Assembly (NCBI GenBank): GCA_014297435.1
Contig: JACOQA010000004.1
Location: 76,180-140,179 of the forward strand
Reading direction: 5' to 3'
Origin: Candidatus Nanohaloarchaea archaeon
GTDB taxonomy: Archaea; Nanohalarchaeota; Nanosalinia; Nanosalinales; Nanosalinaceae
DNA length: 64,000 bases
The notes under the pieces are model-generated. The model saw only the letters and a program-made list of their open reading frames with translations. It had not been told where the DNA came from and ran no database searches. Made by a program: the position numbers and the translations under genes. Shown here piece after piece: positions 50,402 through 58,241 of the stretch (position 1 is the stretch's first letter; each line of letters opens with the position of its first letter).

Positions 50402-51277
50402 TTATAATTCGAACTCTCCTTTACAAGCGGCTTTCAGCCCGTGAACTACTGCTTCTTCGCCCAATGAGTTTTCTTCAACTATAGGCTCCTGATTCATTAA
50501 GCCGTCCTCCACCTTTTCGAACGGTTCTTCGACAACTTTCTCAAAATGGTTTTGTGCTACGGCTCCACCTACCCAGATTACTTCAGGATTGAACAGGTTG
50601 ATCAGGTTCTCAAAACCTCTGGCGTTGCATTCCTGCATCTTGTCTATAACTTTCTCGGCAGTTCTATCACCTATCTCCTGTTTTTCGAATATTTCTCTTG
50701 AGTCCTTGTAGTTCCTGTTGAATAGTTGTTCAGCCATTAAAGGCATTCTGTCGCCTGCACTATAGGCTTCCCAGTGGTCGCAGCCCCCGCAACCGCACTT
50801 CACTCCGTCTTTACCTATCTCCATATGTCCAACCTCTCCAAGGTTTCCGCCCCAGCCCTCAAGGATCTCTCCATCCACTATAACACCTGCGCCTATACCG
50901 GAGCTTATGGTGAGGTAGATCATGTCTTCAGCCGAGTTTCTTCCGTAGTAATATTCTCCTGCGACTGCTGCTGTCGCATCGTTCATCATTTTTACATCTC
51001 CGTAGCCTGAAAGCATTTCTCTGAGGTTGAAGCTTTCTTTCGAAAGGTTTGGTGGGTAGAACTCCCCTTTCGCTCTGTCGATAGGTCCTGCAGCCGCCAC
51101 CGCGACGTGTTCGAGATCTTCTAATTCATGGGATGATTCACGAACAACCGCTTCTACTAGTTCGTCTGTGTTTTCGAAGAAGTAGCGTGTGCTGTATTTT
51201 TCGACTGTTTCGAAGTCCTGTTTTCCTGTACCGATTACGGTGTTGGTGGCTCCTATGTCAACGCAGAGAAACGCCAT
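50402..51277 (-). CDS. ROK-family sugar kinase
   Basis: 291 residues. ATP-binding CVDIGATNTVIGTG at the N-terminus, AAAGPIDRAKG, the catalytic region MMNDATAAVAGEYYYG with its Asp, and the ROK zinc motif HMEIGKDGVKCGCGGCDHWE. GVGVGGAVA-type sugar/ATP loop follows (VIWVGGAVAQNHFE). It probably phosphorylates glucose or a related hexose; the family is not more specific. Confidence 0.92.
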   Translation of the reverse strand: MAFLCVDIGATNTVIGTGKQDFETVEKYSTRYFFENTDELVEAVVRESSHELEDLEHVAVAAAGPIDRAKGEFYPPNLSKESFNLREMLSGYGDVKMMNDATAAVAGEYYYGRNSAEDMIYLTISSGIGAGVIVDGEILEGWGGNLGEVGHMEIGKDGVKCGCGGCDHWEAYSAGDRMPLMAEQLFNRNYKDSREIFEKQEIGDRTAEKVIDKMQECNARGFENLINLFNPEVIWVGGAVAQNHFEKVVEEPFEKVEDGLMNQEPIVEENSLGEEAVVHGLKAACKGEFEL

Positions 51278-51363
51278 AGAGGAAGCTTGATTTAACCAGA
51301 ATTTAAGCTTTCGGAAGAATCACTCTCAACAAACATAAATTAATTTAGTCTTTATTGGCTTTT

Positions 51364-51927
51364 ATGTCCTCTGAGAAATTCTTAGAGTTTCTAGAAGTGT
51401 TGAAGAAGGACTATGAGGACAAAAGTTACAGTTGCCAAGTTTTCAATGAGACCTATCCCGGCGCACTGGAAAGTGTGGACGAAACTGTCGAACCGGAAGG
51501 CAAAATAGATCTGCTTTTCGAGGATCGCTATTCTGCTGCCGACAAAATGGTTGGGGCAACAAGAACGTCTATGATAAGTAGACCTCTCCTGGAAAAACGC
51601 CTTGATAGAAAAAGGAAGAAAAACGCTGGAGCCGCCCTCCACGTAGAATCAGTAAAAAATACGAAAGTAAACACCGAATTGGCTCTAAAACCTGAGGGTG
51701 AGCTAAAAACAGTTTATGAACTTTACGAAGGAACACAGGGGAGCTTTGAATGGGGAGATGCAGAGACAGTTGTTTCCAACCCCTCAAATCTCTACCGGAT
51801 GAGGGACGAGTATCTGATCCAAGTGAACCAGGAAGTACTTAGAGAAAGAGATGAAGAGAGATGGGAGCTGTGTAACGACCTAGAGGATACCGTTGATCTA
51901 TTGAGAGATGTCGAAGTCTATTTATAG
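51364..51927 (+). CDS. Soluble protein, unknown
   Basis: 187 residues; ATG at 51364 follows ATAAATTAATTTAG by ~25 nt. Mixed alpha/beta, with one Cys-containing segment (SYSCQVFNETYPG) and a basic helix (LLEKRLDRKRKKNAGA). No known motif. Its last 10 nt overlap the convergent glutaredoxin gene. Confidence 0.55.
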   Translation: MSSEKFLEFLEVLKKDYEDKSYSCQVFNETYPGALESVDETVEPEGKIDLLFEDRYSAADKMVGATRTSMISRPLLEKRLDRKRKKNAGAALHVESVKNTKVNTELALKPEGELKTVYELYEGTQGSFEWGDAETVVSNPSNLYRMRDEYLIQVNQEVLRERDEERWELCNDLEDTVDLLRDVEVYL

Positions 51928-52166
51928 TGCTCTTCTAGATATTCGACGATGTCGTCGCTTTCCGGCATTACAACATCTTCGTTAGGATCTACAAGTACAG
52001 GGACGTTAGTCTGTCCTGAAACCTCTTCGACCCTAGAACGGTCATCAGGATCGACTGCGCGTGCGATGAAATCTATCCCAAGATCAGTCATCTTCTGTCT
52101 TACTTTTGAGCAAAAAGGACATCCTTCGAACTGGTATACCTCCAGCATTTGATCTGGTTGCGTCAT
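51918..52166 (-). CDS. Glutaredoxin-like protein (CPFC)
   Basis: 82 residues: VYQFEGCPFCSKVRQKMTDLG (active site Cys ~16 and 19), cis-Pro NVPVLVDP and the VVMPESDDIVEYLEEHY end typical of GST-N/glutaredoxin-like proteins. It differs from the CPYC glutaredoxin at 1827 and may reduce or transfer to a different thiol partner. Confidence 0.9.
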   Translation of the reverse strand: MTQPDQMLEVYQFEGCPFCSKVRQKMTDLGIDFIARAVDPDDRSRVEEVSGQTNVPVLVDPNEDVVMPESDDIVEYLEEHYK

Positions 52167-52198
52167 AATCCTATTAGTGGTATAGCTGGATTTAAGCC

Positions 52199-52630
52199 TT
52201 AATCTAACTGTTCGGTAACCTTCTCCAAGAGTTCAACCTGGTTATCATGAGTTAAAAGTCCTTCAGTATCTTCTCTGTTCAAGAAGAAACCTGAGTCGTG
52301 TTCATCGTGAGGATTACCTTCTACATCAATTATAGCTTTGTCGGCTACTTTTACTAGGAAGCACTTATACTCACGTTTGATTTCTTCGCCTTCTCTTTCA
52401 AAGCTCCACTCAAGAACTTCATCAGTCCCCTCTATTTCCTTTAGATGTTCTTCTCCAATACCGGCTTCTTCCTCCATTTCAAGCCTGACTGTTTCCTCGT
52501 AATCATCGTTTTCTAGGTGGCCTTTTGGTAGTTCCCAGCCTTCCCAGTTCTTCTTCCTGTTTAAAACTGCGAAACGCGGGCTTCTGCCGGGTTTGTAAGC
52601 TATTATCACTACGCCTTTTTCCGTTTTCAC
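52199..52630 (-). CDS. NUDIX hydrolase (Ap4A-type)
   Basis: 143 residues. The Nudix box GHLENDDYEETVRLEMEEEA plus GI keeps the catalytic glutamates but the usual Arg of REUXEE is Leu. WELPKGHL is characteristic of diadenosine polyphosphate hydrolases. It likely cleans signalling or toxic dinucleotides. Followed by a small membrane protein gene upstream, 3 nt away. Confidence 0.85.
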   Translation of the reverse strand: MKTEKGVVIIAYKPGRSPRFAVLNRKKNWEGWELPKGHLENDDYEETVRLEMEEEAGIGEEHLKEIEGTDEVLEWSFEREGEEIKREYKCFLVKVADKAIIDVEGNPHDEHDSGFFLNREDTEGLLTHDNQVELLEKVTEQLD

Positions 52631-52633
52631 TTT

Positions 52634-52876
52634 TTACCTGCCTCCATGAAGTTGTTTTCTGTTCCTGAGGTAGAGTTCTGCTCCCAGTACGAAGAAGATG
52701 AATCCGCCTATTATAGCTCCAGCTTGAAGTCTCAACGTATCAACACTCTGGCTGGATGAACCTGTAATTATTGTGATAAATCCTGTTATAACTCCTAGGA
52801 AGCTTAGGAGCATCAGTATTTCGCCGGTTCTTCTTTTCGTGGATCGATCCACTGTAGGTGCTAATCCTTCAATCAT
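52634..52876 (-). CDS. Small two-helix membrane protein, unknown
   Basis: 80 residues with two helices (ILMLLSFLGVITGFITIITG; LQAGAIIGGFIFFVLGAELYL) flanked by basic residues. Probably co-transcribed with the Nudix gene. Divergent from oapA. Confidence 0.55.
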   Translation of the reverse strand: MIEGLAPTVDRSTKRRTGEILMLLSFLGVITGFITIITGSSSQSVDTLRLQAGAIIGGFIFFVLGAELYLRNRKQLHGGR

Positions 52877-52971
52877 TTTAATGAAGCTTGTGACAGTACG
52901 GCAGAAAACCCTGTAAAACAGGAAATAGTTTTTATAGCTGGTGTACGTGTTTAGTATTAATTGGTGTCAAC

Positions 52972-53598
52972 ATGATAAAGCGTTTGAAGGAGCTGTTCAG
53001 CAACCTTTTCAGCGACTCGGAAAAGGACGATATTAGCATAGGGATTTATGGCCCTCCAAACGCAGGTAAATCAACTTTAGCTAACCAGATCTCTCTCGAC
53101 TTAACAGGAGAGGACATGACAAGTGTTTCTGAAGTTCCTCACGAAACCAGAGCTGTTGAGAAAAAGGAAAAAGTTACGATTGAATCGGACGGTCAATCAA
53201 TCGACATGAACCTGCTTGACATGCCAGGAATCTCAACCAACGTCGACTTCAAAGACTTTACAGAACACGGTCTTGAAGAGGATGAAGCCAAGGGAAGAGC
53301 GAAAGAAGCTACAAAAGGAATTGTGGAAGCAATCAAATACTTGGACGATGTTGACGCATGCCTCGTAATCTTCGACGCAACAGAAGATCCATATACACAA
53401 GTAAACGTTACTATTATCGGAAACCTTGAAGCAAAAGATATTCCGATTCTTGTTCTCGCAAACAAAGTTGATCTGGAGGGCGCAGAACCTGAAAGAGTTA
53501 GAGATGCTTTCCCACAGCATCCAGTTCTCGAAATTTCTGCCAAAGAAGGCACAAACATCGACAAACTTTATCAGGAAATAATTGAAAGGTTAGGCTAA
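52972..53598 (+). CDS. oapA: Era-like GTPase OapA
   Basis: 208 residues: G1 GPPNAGKST (~28-36), G2 threonine in HETRAVEKKEK, G3 DMPGI, G4 LANKVDL, G5 EISAKEG. Together with the next two genes this is the oapA-oapB-oapC set found next to replication origins in haloarchaea. A TATA-like GTTTTTATAGC and a GGTGTC ribosome site lie upstream. Its stop overlaps oapB by 1 nt. Confidence 0.9.
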   Translation: MIKRLKELFSNLFSDSEKDDISIGIYGPPNAGKSTLANQISLDLTGEDMTSVSEVPHETRAVEKKEKVTIESDGQSIDMNLLDMPGISTNVDFKDFTEHGLEEDEAKGRAKEATKGIVEAIKYLDDVDACLVIFDATEDPYTQVNVTIIGNLEAKDIPILVLANKVDLEGAEPERVRDAFPQHPVLEISAKEGTNIDKLYQEIIERLG

Positions 53599-53987
53599 TG
53601 GGCGATGAAGGAGTCACAATAGAGTTTCTCTCGAAGGACAAGCTGGATAAGAGCTTTGATGAGAAGCTGGAATTCGTTCTCAACAAAGTGAAGGACGACG
53701 CAGTACTTGTCCTCGGAGAATCATGGACTCCTGAAGAGAAACGAGAACTTATACAGGCATCGATGGAAGAAGTAGACGAGGACTTTCCCGGAGTAGAGTT
53801 CATGGGTCTTGAATCAAGCGACTCACCTTTTGAAAAAGCCAAGAGCATGTTCTACTCCAAATTTATGAAAGAAGAATATAGGAAAGGAATGACAATTGTT
53901 GGAAACGCCCGCGTAATGGAAAAAGTCCAGGAAGAACGCGACTCGGTTTCGTTCCTAGCAAAGATCGGCGAAGAGGAGGAAAAATAG
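53598..53987 (+). CDS. oapB: OapB (DUF2073 family)
   Basis: 129 residues with the family phrases VTIEFLSKDKLDKSFDEKLEFVLNKV, VLGESWTPEEKRELI and GMTIVGNARVMEKVQEERDSVSF. DUF2073 is always paired with the Era-like GTPase in Euryarchaeota. Molecular role not known; the pairing implies GTP-dependent regulation. Confidence 0.9.
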   Translation: MGDEGVTIEFLSKDKLDKSFDEKLEFVLNKVKDDAVLVLGESWTPEEKRELIQASMEEVDEDFPGVEFMGLESSDSPFEKAKSMFYSKFMKEEYRKGMTIVGNARVMEKVQEERDSVSFLAKIGEEEEK

Positions 53988-53988
53988 A

Positions 53989-54363
53989 ATGCCTCACCGC
54001 TGCATGAACTGCGGAAGAACCTACGAAGAAGATTCTGAAGAACTTATCTCCGGCTGCGAATGTGGATCCTCTTTGTTTATCTTTGAGAAAGAATCCGAGA
54101 TAGATGAAGAGGAACGTGAAGAAGTCAAAGAAGACTTAGAGGATTTGAAACAGCAAGGATTCGAGGACGGGGAAAACATTAAATTCAAGTTCGATCTAGA
54201 CTCGATTATAGTTGAAGAGGAAGGAGTATACAATATAAATGTTTCGAGATTGCTGGAGGAAGTCCCTCTAGTAATCCGGAAGACAGAAGGAGTTTACCAC
54301 GTACACCTGCCTTCTGCATTCAAGCCTGAAACTGCGGACATAAGTCCGGAGGATCTTTCATGA
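53989..54363 (+). CDS. oapC: OapC (zinc-ribbon, DUF2072-type)
   Basis: 124 residues: zinc ribbon PHRCMNCGRTYEEDSEELISGCECGSSLFIF at the N-terminus (four Cys), an acidic linker and a C-terminal domain (VYNINVSRLLEEVPLVIRKTEGVYHVHLP). It is one base after oapB and overlaps the next gene by 4 nt. Confidence 0.88.
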   Translation: MPHRCMNCGRTYEEDSEELISGCECGSSLFIFEKESEIDEEEREEVKEDLEDLKQQGFEDGENIKFKFDLDSIIVEEEGVYNINVSRLLEEVPLVIRKTEGVYHVHLPSAFKPETADISPEDLS

Positions 54364-54617
54364 CAGAAGAACGACCTAAAGATAGATTTGGACTGCCGAA
54401 GATGACCACAAACCAGGAAGTAGCAATATCATTCGCCCTGTTCTCACTAGGAACACTACTAATTCTCTCGGTACTTTATCCGCTTTCGAACATGATGGAG
54501 ATAGGTCCTGCATATATGGGCGTTATAATGACTGCAACAGGATACTTCTTCGCGATCGAATCGATCAGAGAACTTGAGGAGAAGGATCACTTCCTCTCAA
54601 AAAGACTGATGAAGTAG
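54360..54617 (+). CDS. Small two-helix membrane protein of the oap operon
   Basis: 85 residues; helices VAISFALFSLGTLLILSVLYPL and YMGVIMTATGYFFAIESI, with a basic C-terminus (KRLMK). Its ATG overlaps the oapC stop (ATGA), so it belongs to the operon. Its presence hints at membrane attachment of the oap system. Confidence 0.65.
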   Translation: MTEERPKDRFGLPKMTTNQEVAISFALFSLGTLLILSVLYPLSNMMEIGPAYMGVIMTATGYFFAIESIRELEEKDHFLSKRLMK

Positions 54618-54660
54618 GAGTAAACCAAAAAATAAAACCTTTCCTTTCTACTATTAACTC

Positions 54661-54936
54661 ATGGCAACAGAAGAAGTGGATCTTGACTTCGAATTCTCAA
54701 ATGAAGAACTTGCTAACTTTCTGGACAACTTTGCTGATAAGGTAAGAACCGGAGAAGTCGGTCTCTCATTCAAGGGAAGAAAGGAAGTACATATCTCGCC
54801 TAACCAGGATAACAAACTCGAGATGGAGTTCAAAGAAGGATCAACATACAGAAAACTTGAGCTAGAAGTCCAGCTCCACGAGAAGATGGAAGCAACAGAG
54901 GAAGGAAGAAGAAAGATCGACGTGGAAGTCGTTTAA
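54661..54936 (+). CDS. Amphi-Trp-domain-like small protein
   Basis: 91 residues with the pattern of the haloarchaeal amphi-Trp family (SNEELANFLDNFADKVRTGEVGLSF; MEFKEGSTYRKLELEVQLHE), though without tryptophan at the eponymous position. Function of the family is unknown. Starts 44 nt after the oap operon; TATTAACTC precedes it. Confidence 0.6.
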   Translation: MATEEVDLDFEFSNEELANFLDNFADKVRTGEVGLSFKGRKEVHISPNQDNKLEMEFKEGSTYRKLELEVQLHEKMEATEEGRRKIDVEVV

Positions 54937-54955
54937 TCCAATACCTCTTTTTCTT

Positions 54956-55321
54956 TTACTGTCCAAAGCTCTCCAGTATCTCAATCATTCTCTGATTCTG
55001 CTCAATAATTCTATCAAGCTTATTCTCAACCGAAGACATATCAGCGTTACCGGAAGAACTAGCAGAATCACTAGATGACGAAGTCAGAGGATTCTCATCC
55101 TTACTACGGCTATTCGGACTAGTCTTTGAGCTATTTGAAGGCTGTTTCTGAAGACCATCCTCTTCAAGAACCTCGATCGGTGTATCGTCACCGTCCTCTT
55201 CCTCTTCTTCCGAGGATTCTTCTGCAGCTTCCTTCAAAGTATCGAAAGATGCCTTGTGGTTGCTGTTTCCTTCACCTCCTTTGTCCTTTACGGAGTCCTT
55301 CACGTTATCATAGTAGCTCAT
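54956..55321 (-). CDS. Acidic low-complexity protein with a C-terminal coiled coil (pair member 2)
   Basis: 121 residues: Ser/Asp/Glu-rich middle (ESSEEEEEDGDDTPIEVLEE; SSSDSASSSGN) and a C-terminal heptad (VENKLDRIIEQNQRMIEIL). The tail matches that of the preceding gene (DIYEQNQKIIRLLEKL), so the two probably pair through coiled coils. It overlaps the upstream gene by 14 nt. Confidence 0.6.
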   Translation of the reverse strand: MSYYDNVKDSVKDKGGEGNSNHKASFDTLKEAAEESSEEEEEDGDDTPIEVLEEDGLQKQPSNSSKTSPNSRSKDENPLTSSSSDSASSSGNADMSSVENKLDRIIEQNQRMIEILESFGQ

Positions 55322-55592
55322 TCATACCCTCTCCTACATTAGAAGTATTTGTTTCTTCTTTTTCCTCTTCGTCGACAAGCTTTTCGAGAAGGCGGATAAT
55401 CTTCTGGTTCTGCTCATAGATATCTCTATTTGAGACTGAATCCGATCCTTTGGAGCTCTCCAGTCTTTTCTCGGATTTCTGACTTGATCCAAACTTGGAT
55501 TCTACCTCGGAGTGTAGCTCGGAGCCCGAGGATTCATCAGGCACATCTATCCTGACCTCTCCTTTCGCTTCATCTCTATCAAAAAGACCCAT
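55308..55592 (-). CDS. Acidic low-complexity protein with a C-terminal coiled coil (pair member 1)
   Basis: 94 residues beginning MGLFDRDEAKGEVRID, a Ser/Glu-rich stretch (LHSEVESKFGSSQKSEKRLE) and heptads RDIYEQNQKIIRLLEKLVDE. The start MGLFD is typical of small membrane-associated or filament-type proteins. Paralogue-like to the next gene by its tail. Confidence 0.6.
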   Translation of the reverse strand: MGLFDRDEAKGEVRIDVPDESSGSELHSEVESKFGSSQKSEKRLESSKGSDSVSNRDIYEQNQKIIRLLEKLVDEEEKEETNTSNVGEGMNELL

Positions 55593-55645
55593 ACCTCAAA
55601 CTTTGTGCGGTCTCAAATAAAAGGTTTGCCGGTCTTTCCAAACCT

Positions 55646-56128
55646 GTGAAGGCGGAGATCAAACCGACGGAGAAGTTAGACATTCTAGAGGACAACCTCC
55701 AGAAACGGGTTAAGTCTGTTGAAAGACAGGAAAACAGGCTTCTAGTAGAGGTAGAGAATAAGGAGAAGCTTGAAAGAATTCCCGGCATTGAAAGATTCGA
55801 GGTAGATAACGAGGAGTTTGAAGGCATCGGCGGCAGACCTGTCGATGAAGAAGCATACATTCGTATCGAGTCAAAAGGGGATGCTGTAAGAGCTTTTCTT
55901 GCCACAGTAGATGGATATGATCTAAGGGTTCTCGAAACAGATAGAGAATGGGACCTAAGAAACCTGAAAAAATACAACCCCGATATCAAACATCTAAAGT
56001 TCAATAAGCCTAAAGAGGTTCTGGGTATCGAGAAGACTGTTACCGATCTTGATTCGAATCTTGAGAAGGTTGAAATTGATACTGATGAATCAGATATAGA
56101 GCCTATTTATAGGCGTTTCTTGACGTAA
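55646..56128 (+). CDS. THUMP-like protein, unknown
   Basis: 160 residues, start GTG at 55646. The first half (LQKRVKSVERQENRLLVEVENKEKLERIPGIERFEV) resembles the THUMP RNA-binding fold (GV..V....LLVEV.....L..IPGI). No catalytic domain follows, so it may be a stand-alone RNA-binding protein. Weak assignment. Confidence 0.5.
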   Translation: MKAEIKPTEKLDILEDNLQKRVKSVERQENRLLVEVENKEKLERIPGIERFEVDNEEFEGIGGRPVDEEAYIRIESKGDAVRAFLATVDGYDLRVLETDREWDLRNLKKYNPDIKHLKFNKPKEVLGIEKTVTDLDSNLEKVEIDTDESDIEPIYRRFLT

Positions 56129-56174
56129 TGGAAAGGTTTTAAACCATCTACGGTTTAAGTTTGGATTGGTAGGC

Positions 56175-56477
56175 ATGAAGGACATCGACTTTGAACGAAC
56201 GGAATACGTAACAAACAGAGAACTTGAGAACGATGAAGGAGAAGAAACAGGACAGCTACAGATGTTTTCTTATGATAACGAGCTTTTCCACTTCAAGATG
56301 ACGTGTCCTTACTGCCAGCACGAATTCGAGGGCAAACAGGAACTTGGTTCACGACCATGGTGGATCGAATGTCCTGAATGCACCAGAAGCACTAACGTTT
56401 ACAGGATTAAGGACAAGAAGAAGCGGGAGATCAAGGACAGAGGACCTGACGCACCTGACGACGTAGACGTGACCTAG
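56175..56477 (+). CDS. Zinc-ribbon protein, unknown
   Basis: 100 residues from ATG 56175. A four-Cys ribbon is present (FKMTCPYCQHEFEGKQELG ... WWIECPECTRSTNVYRI) with a basic C-terminal helix (DKKKREIKDRG). A nucleic-acid or protein-binding role is likely. The next gene starts 2 nt later. Confidence 0.7.
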   Translation: MKDIDFERTEYVTNRELENDEGEETGQLQMFSYDNELFHFKMTCPYCQHEFEGKQELGSRPWWIECPECTRSTNVYRIKDKKKREIKDRGPDAPDDVDVT

Positions 56478-56479
56478 AG

Positions 56480-56785
56480 ATGATAGAACAAGAGGAGAAA
56501 GGCGACAAAGTCTTCTGCACTCTTGAATCCGAAGATAAAGAACTTGAAATTGAGATAAGTTCAGGAATTCAATCTCTTGCTTTTATAGAGTCTGAGGACT
56601 TTGACTTTGCCAGAATTTTATCCGGCGAGGATAAGAGGATCCGTTTGAACCAGCTAGGTTTAAGACTGAAAGGTGAGGCAAATCTCACCAACATAACGGA
56701 GGAAGACTTCTCAATAGTTCTCTTTGAAGACGCAGAGATATACGCAGTTGAGCCTTGGACAGAAGAGCCAGAGCAGATTTTCTAA
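56480..56785 (+). CDS. Small acidic protein, unknown
   Basis: 101 residues, beta-rich (VFCTLESEDKELEIEISSGIQSL; LKGEANLTNITEEDFSIVLFEDAEIYAVEPW), without cysteines after the first strand. Coupled to the zinc-ribbon gene. The gap 56786-56919 after it holds no gene I can support. Confidence 0.55.
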   Translation: MIEQEEKGDKVFCTLESEDKELEIEISSGIQSLAFIESEDFDFARILSGEDKRIRLNQLGLRLKGEANLTNITEEDFSIVLFEDAEIYAVEPWTEEPEQIF

Positions 56786-56919
56786 TCCGTTTTCCTACCA
56801 CTGTCTCTCATCTTAAATAATACTTAGTCTGTTGTCTGTCTAAAAACTCTCGCGTATTCTCAAAAACGTCTACTGGACACAGGCATGCAGCATATGAATT
56901 TGAACTGTCAAAAAACCGG

Positions 56920-57867
56920 TTAAACGTCTAAAAGTTCCTGCTGGGAGAGAAATCTTTCCTCCTCTGTTATCCACTCCTCAATTTTTTCGGCTAAACGTTC
57001 CCCGTAAACCTCTAGGTCGTCTATATGTTCAATCGTCTTTCCTGTTCCTCTTGACTTTGACAAGGGTTTTCCCTCCTTGTCGGCAATCATAGGTGCGAGG
57101 AAGTAGTCAGGTGTTTGTCCGCAAGCAATTTCTGTTATCTTCTCAACCTTCTCTATTTTAGAGGTCTTCATCTCTTTCTCTGCTTTCCGGTAGTCTCCTC
57201 CGAAGACATGTACTGCTACATCTCTACCAGGATCCCTGACAGGATCTACAAGATAGTAGACTCCTTTTTTACCTGAAATATTGTCAGCTGCAAAGCCTTC
57301 ACTACAGTCTTTATTTCTGCATGCGAAGACAAGTTCATCTGTGTTCTCTGAATAAGCTGCGCCTTTTGAATGTGAGAAACCGCAGCCGCAGACATTCGTG
57401 ACAGGCGATCTGTACCTTCTGCGGAAACCACCTCCGAACACCTCGTCAAAACGTTCCATTGACGAAAGTAGGTTGCTAAGAGCATCGGCGTAATGCTTCT
57501 CGGCTTCAATGTTCGAAAGATAACCAACTTCTACTTCAAGGTCTACCTCTTGTTCCAGACCTTTCAGAAAAGGCTTTATCTCGTCAACTCTGTGCTCTGC
57601 GATATTCGAATGTTTTCCACAGCCACAGCTTCTTTCGAAAAACAGCTTCATCACATCCGAGTTCTCGGGTTTGTGGTTCTCATGGATATGGGCGCTCCAG
57701 TCTGTATCACAACACATCAAGTCAAGCTCAAGACCCAATTTATCAGCTATAACCGCAGCATAACCTATGGAGAGAAGATTTCCGACGTGAAGCTTTCCGG
57801 AAGGTCGAAAACCTACCGCAACCCTATCTCCCTCAGGATCTAAGTTTTCAAGGTTTGAAGTCCTCAT
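56920..57867 (-). CDS. Truncated class I aminoacyl-tRNA synthetase-like protein (LysRS-I type)
   Basis: 315 residues. The HIGH motif appears as FRPSGKLHVGN (20-30) and KMSKS as KPLSKSRG (~270). Between them are Cys pairs (CGCGKH; CGCGFSH; CRNKDCSEG) that probably bind zinc, and VHVFGGDYRKAEKEM. The layout resembles class I lysyl-tRNA synthetase (~530 residues) without its C-terminal anticodon-binding domain. It may aminoacylate another molecule, modify tRNA or be a second, minimal synthetase. LysRS kinship is by architecture only. Confidence 0.65.
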   Translation of the reverse strand: MRTSNLENLDPEGDRVAVGFRPSGKLHVGNLLSIGYAAVIADKLGLELDLMCCDTDWSAHIHENHKPENSDVMKLFFERSCGCGKHSNIAEHRVDEIKPFLKGLEQEVDLEVEVGYLSNIEAEKHYADALSNLLSSMERFDEVFGGGFRRRYRSPVTNVCGCGFSHSKGAAYSENTDELVFACRNKDCSEGFAADNISGKKGVYYLVDPVRDPGRDVAVHVFGGDYRKAEKEMKTSKIEKVEKITEIACGQTPDYFLAPMIADKEGKPLSKSRGTGKTIEHIDDLEVYGERLAEKIEEWITEEERFLSQQELLDV

Positions 57868-57920
57868 AACCCACTCTTTAGATTGAAAGCTTCAAAACCA
57901 TTGTCCGACCATAACGTGTC

Positions 57921-58031
57921 ATGAAGCCGCTGAAGAAAATCCGTTCTATAATCAGAACAGTTAGAAGTGCATTAATCTTCCTTGGACTACTGAGTGTGTT
58001 GAGGAGAGCCGGCGATATAAGAAAGAGGTAG
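57921..58031 (+). CDS. Tiny basic membrane-active-looking peptide 1
   Basis: 36 residues: KPLKKIRSIIRTVRSALIF, then LGLLSVLRRAGDIRKR. Twelve basic and one acidic residue around a hydrophobic core, the opposite of the acidic proteome. ATG at 57921; no clear TATA box. It heads three short co-directional frames; the next starts 21 nt later. Could be a membrane peptide, a toxin-like peptide or chance; unverified. Confidence 0.4.
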   Translation: MKPLKKIRSIIRTVRSALIFLGLLSVLRRAGDIRKR

Positions 58032-58052
58032 AGAAACTCAAGCCTGTCGAAG

Positions 58053-58130
58053 ATGATAAGCAAAAGGATCAAGTTCCGTAAACTTCACAACAAACACCTT
58101 AAGAAACGGAACGAACTTTTTGAAGTATGA
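58053..58130 (+). CDS. Tiny basic peptide 2
   Basis: 25 residues (ISKRIKFRKLHNKHLKKRNE, then LFEV) from the ATG at 58053. Its TGA overlaps the ATG of the next frame (ATGA), the usual sign of coupled genes. Too short to judge alone. Confidence 0.3.
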   Translation: MISKRIKFRKLHNKHLKKRNELFEV

Positions 58131-58234
58131 ATAATCTCAGGAAGAAGCTGTACAAGATTGCTCAGATAATCGGAATAATCTATCTTGTGAGGGAAATAAT
58201 GAAGAGAAGGAAAAAAATGAAGAAAGCCGATTGA
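58127..58234 (+). CDS. Tiny basic membrane-active-looking peptide 3
   Basis: 35 residues: NNLRKKLYKIAQIIGIIYLV followed by REIMKRRKKMKKAD. A hydrophobic helix flanked by dense lysine/arginine, very like peptide 1 in design. It overlaps peptide 2 by 4 nt and ends 7 nt before the convergent 58242-58823 gene. Confidence 0.4.
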   Translation: MNNLRKKLYKIAQIIGIIYLVREIMKRRKKMKKAD

Positions 58235-58241
58235 AAATATT

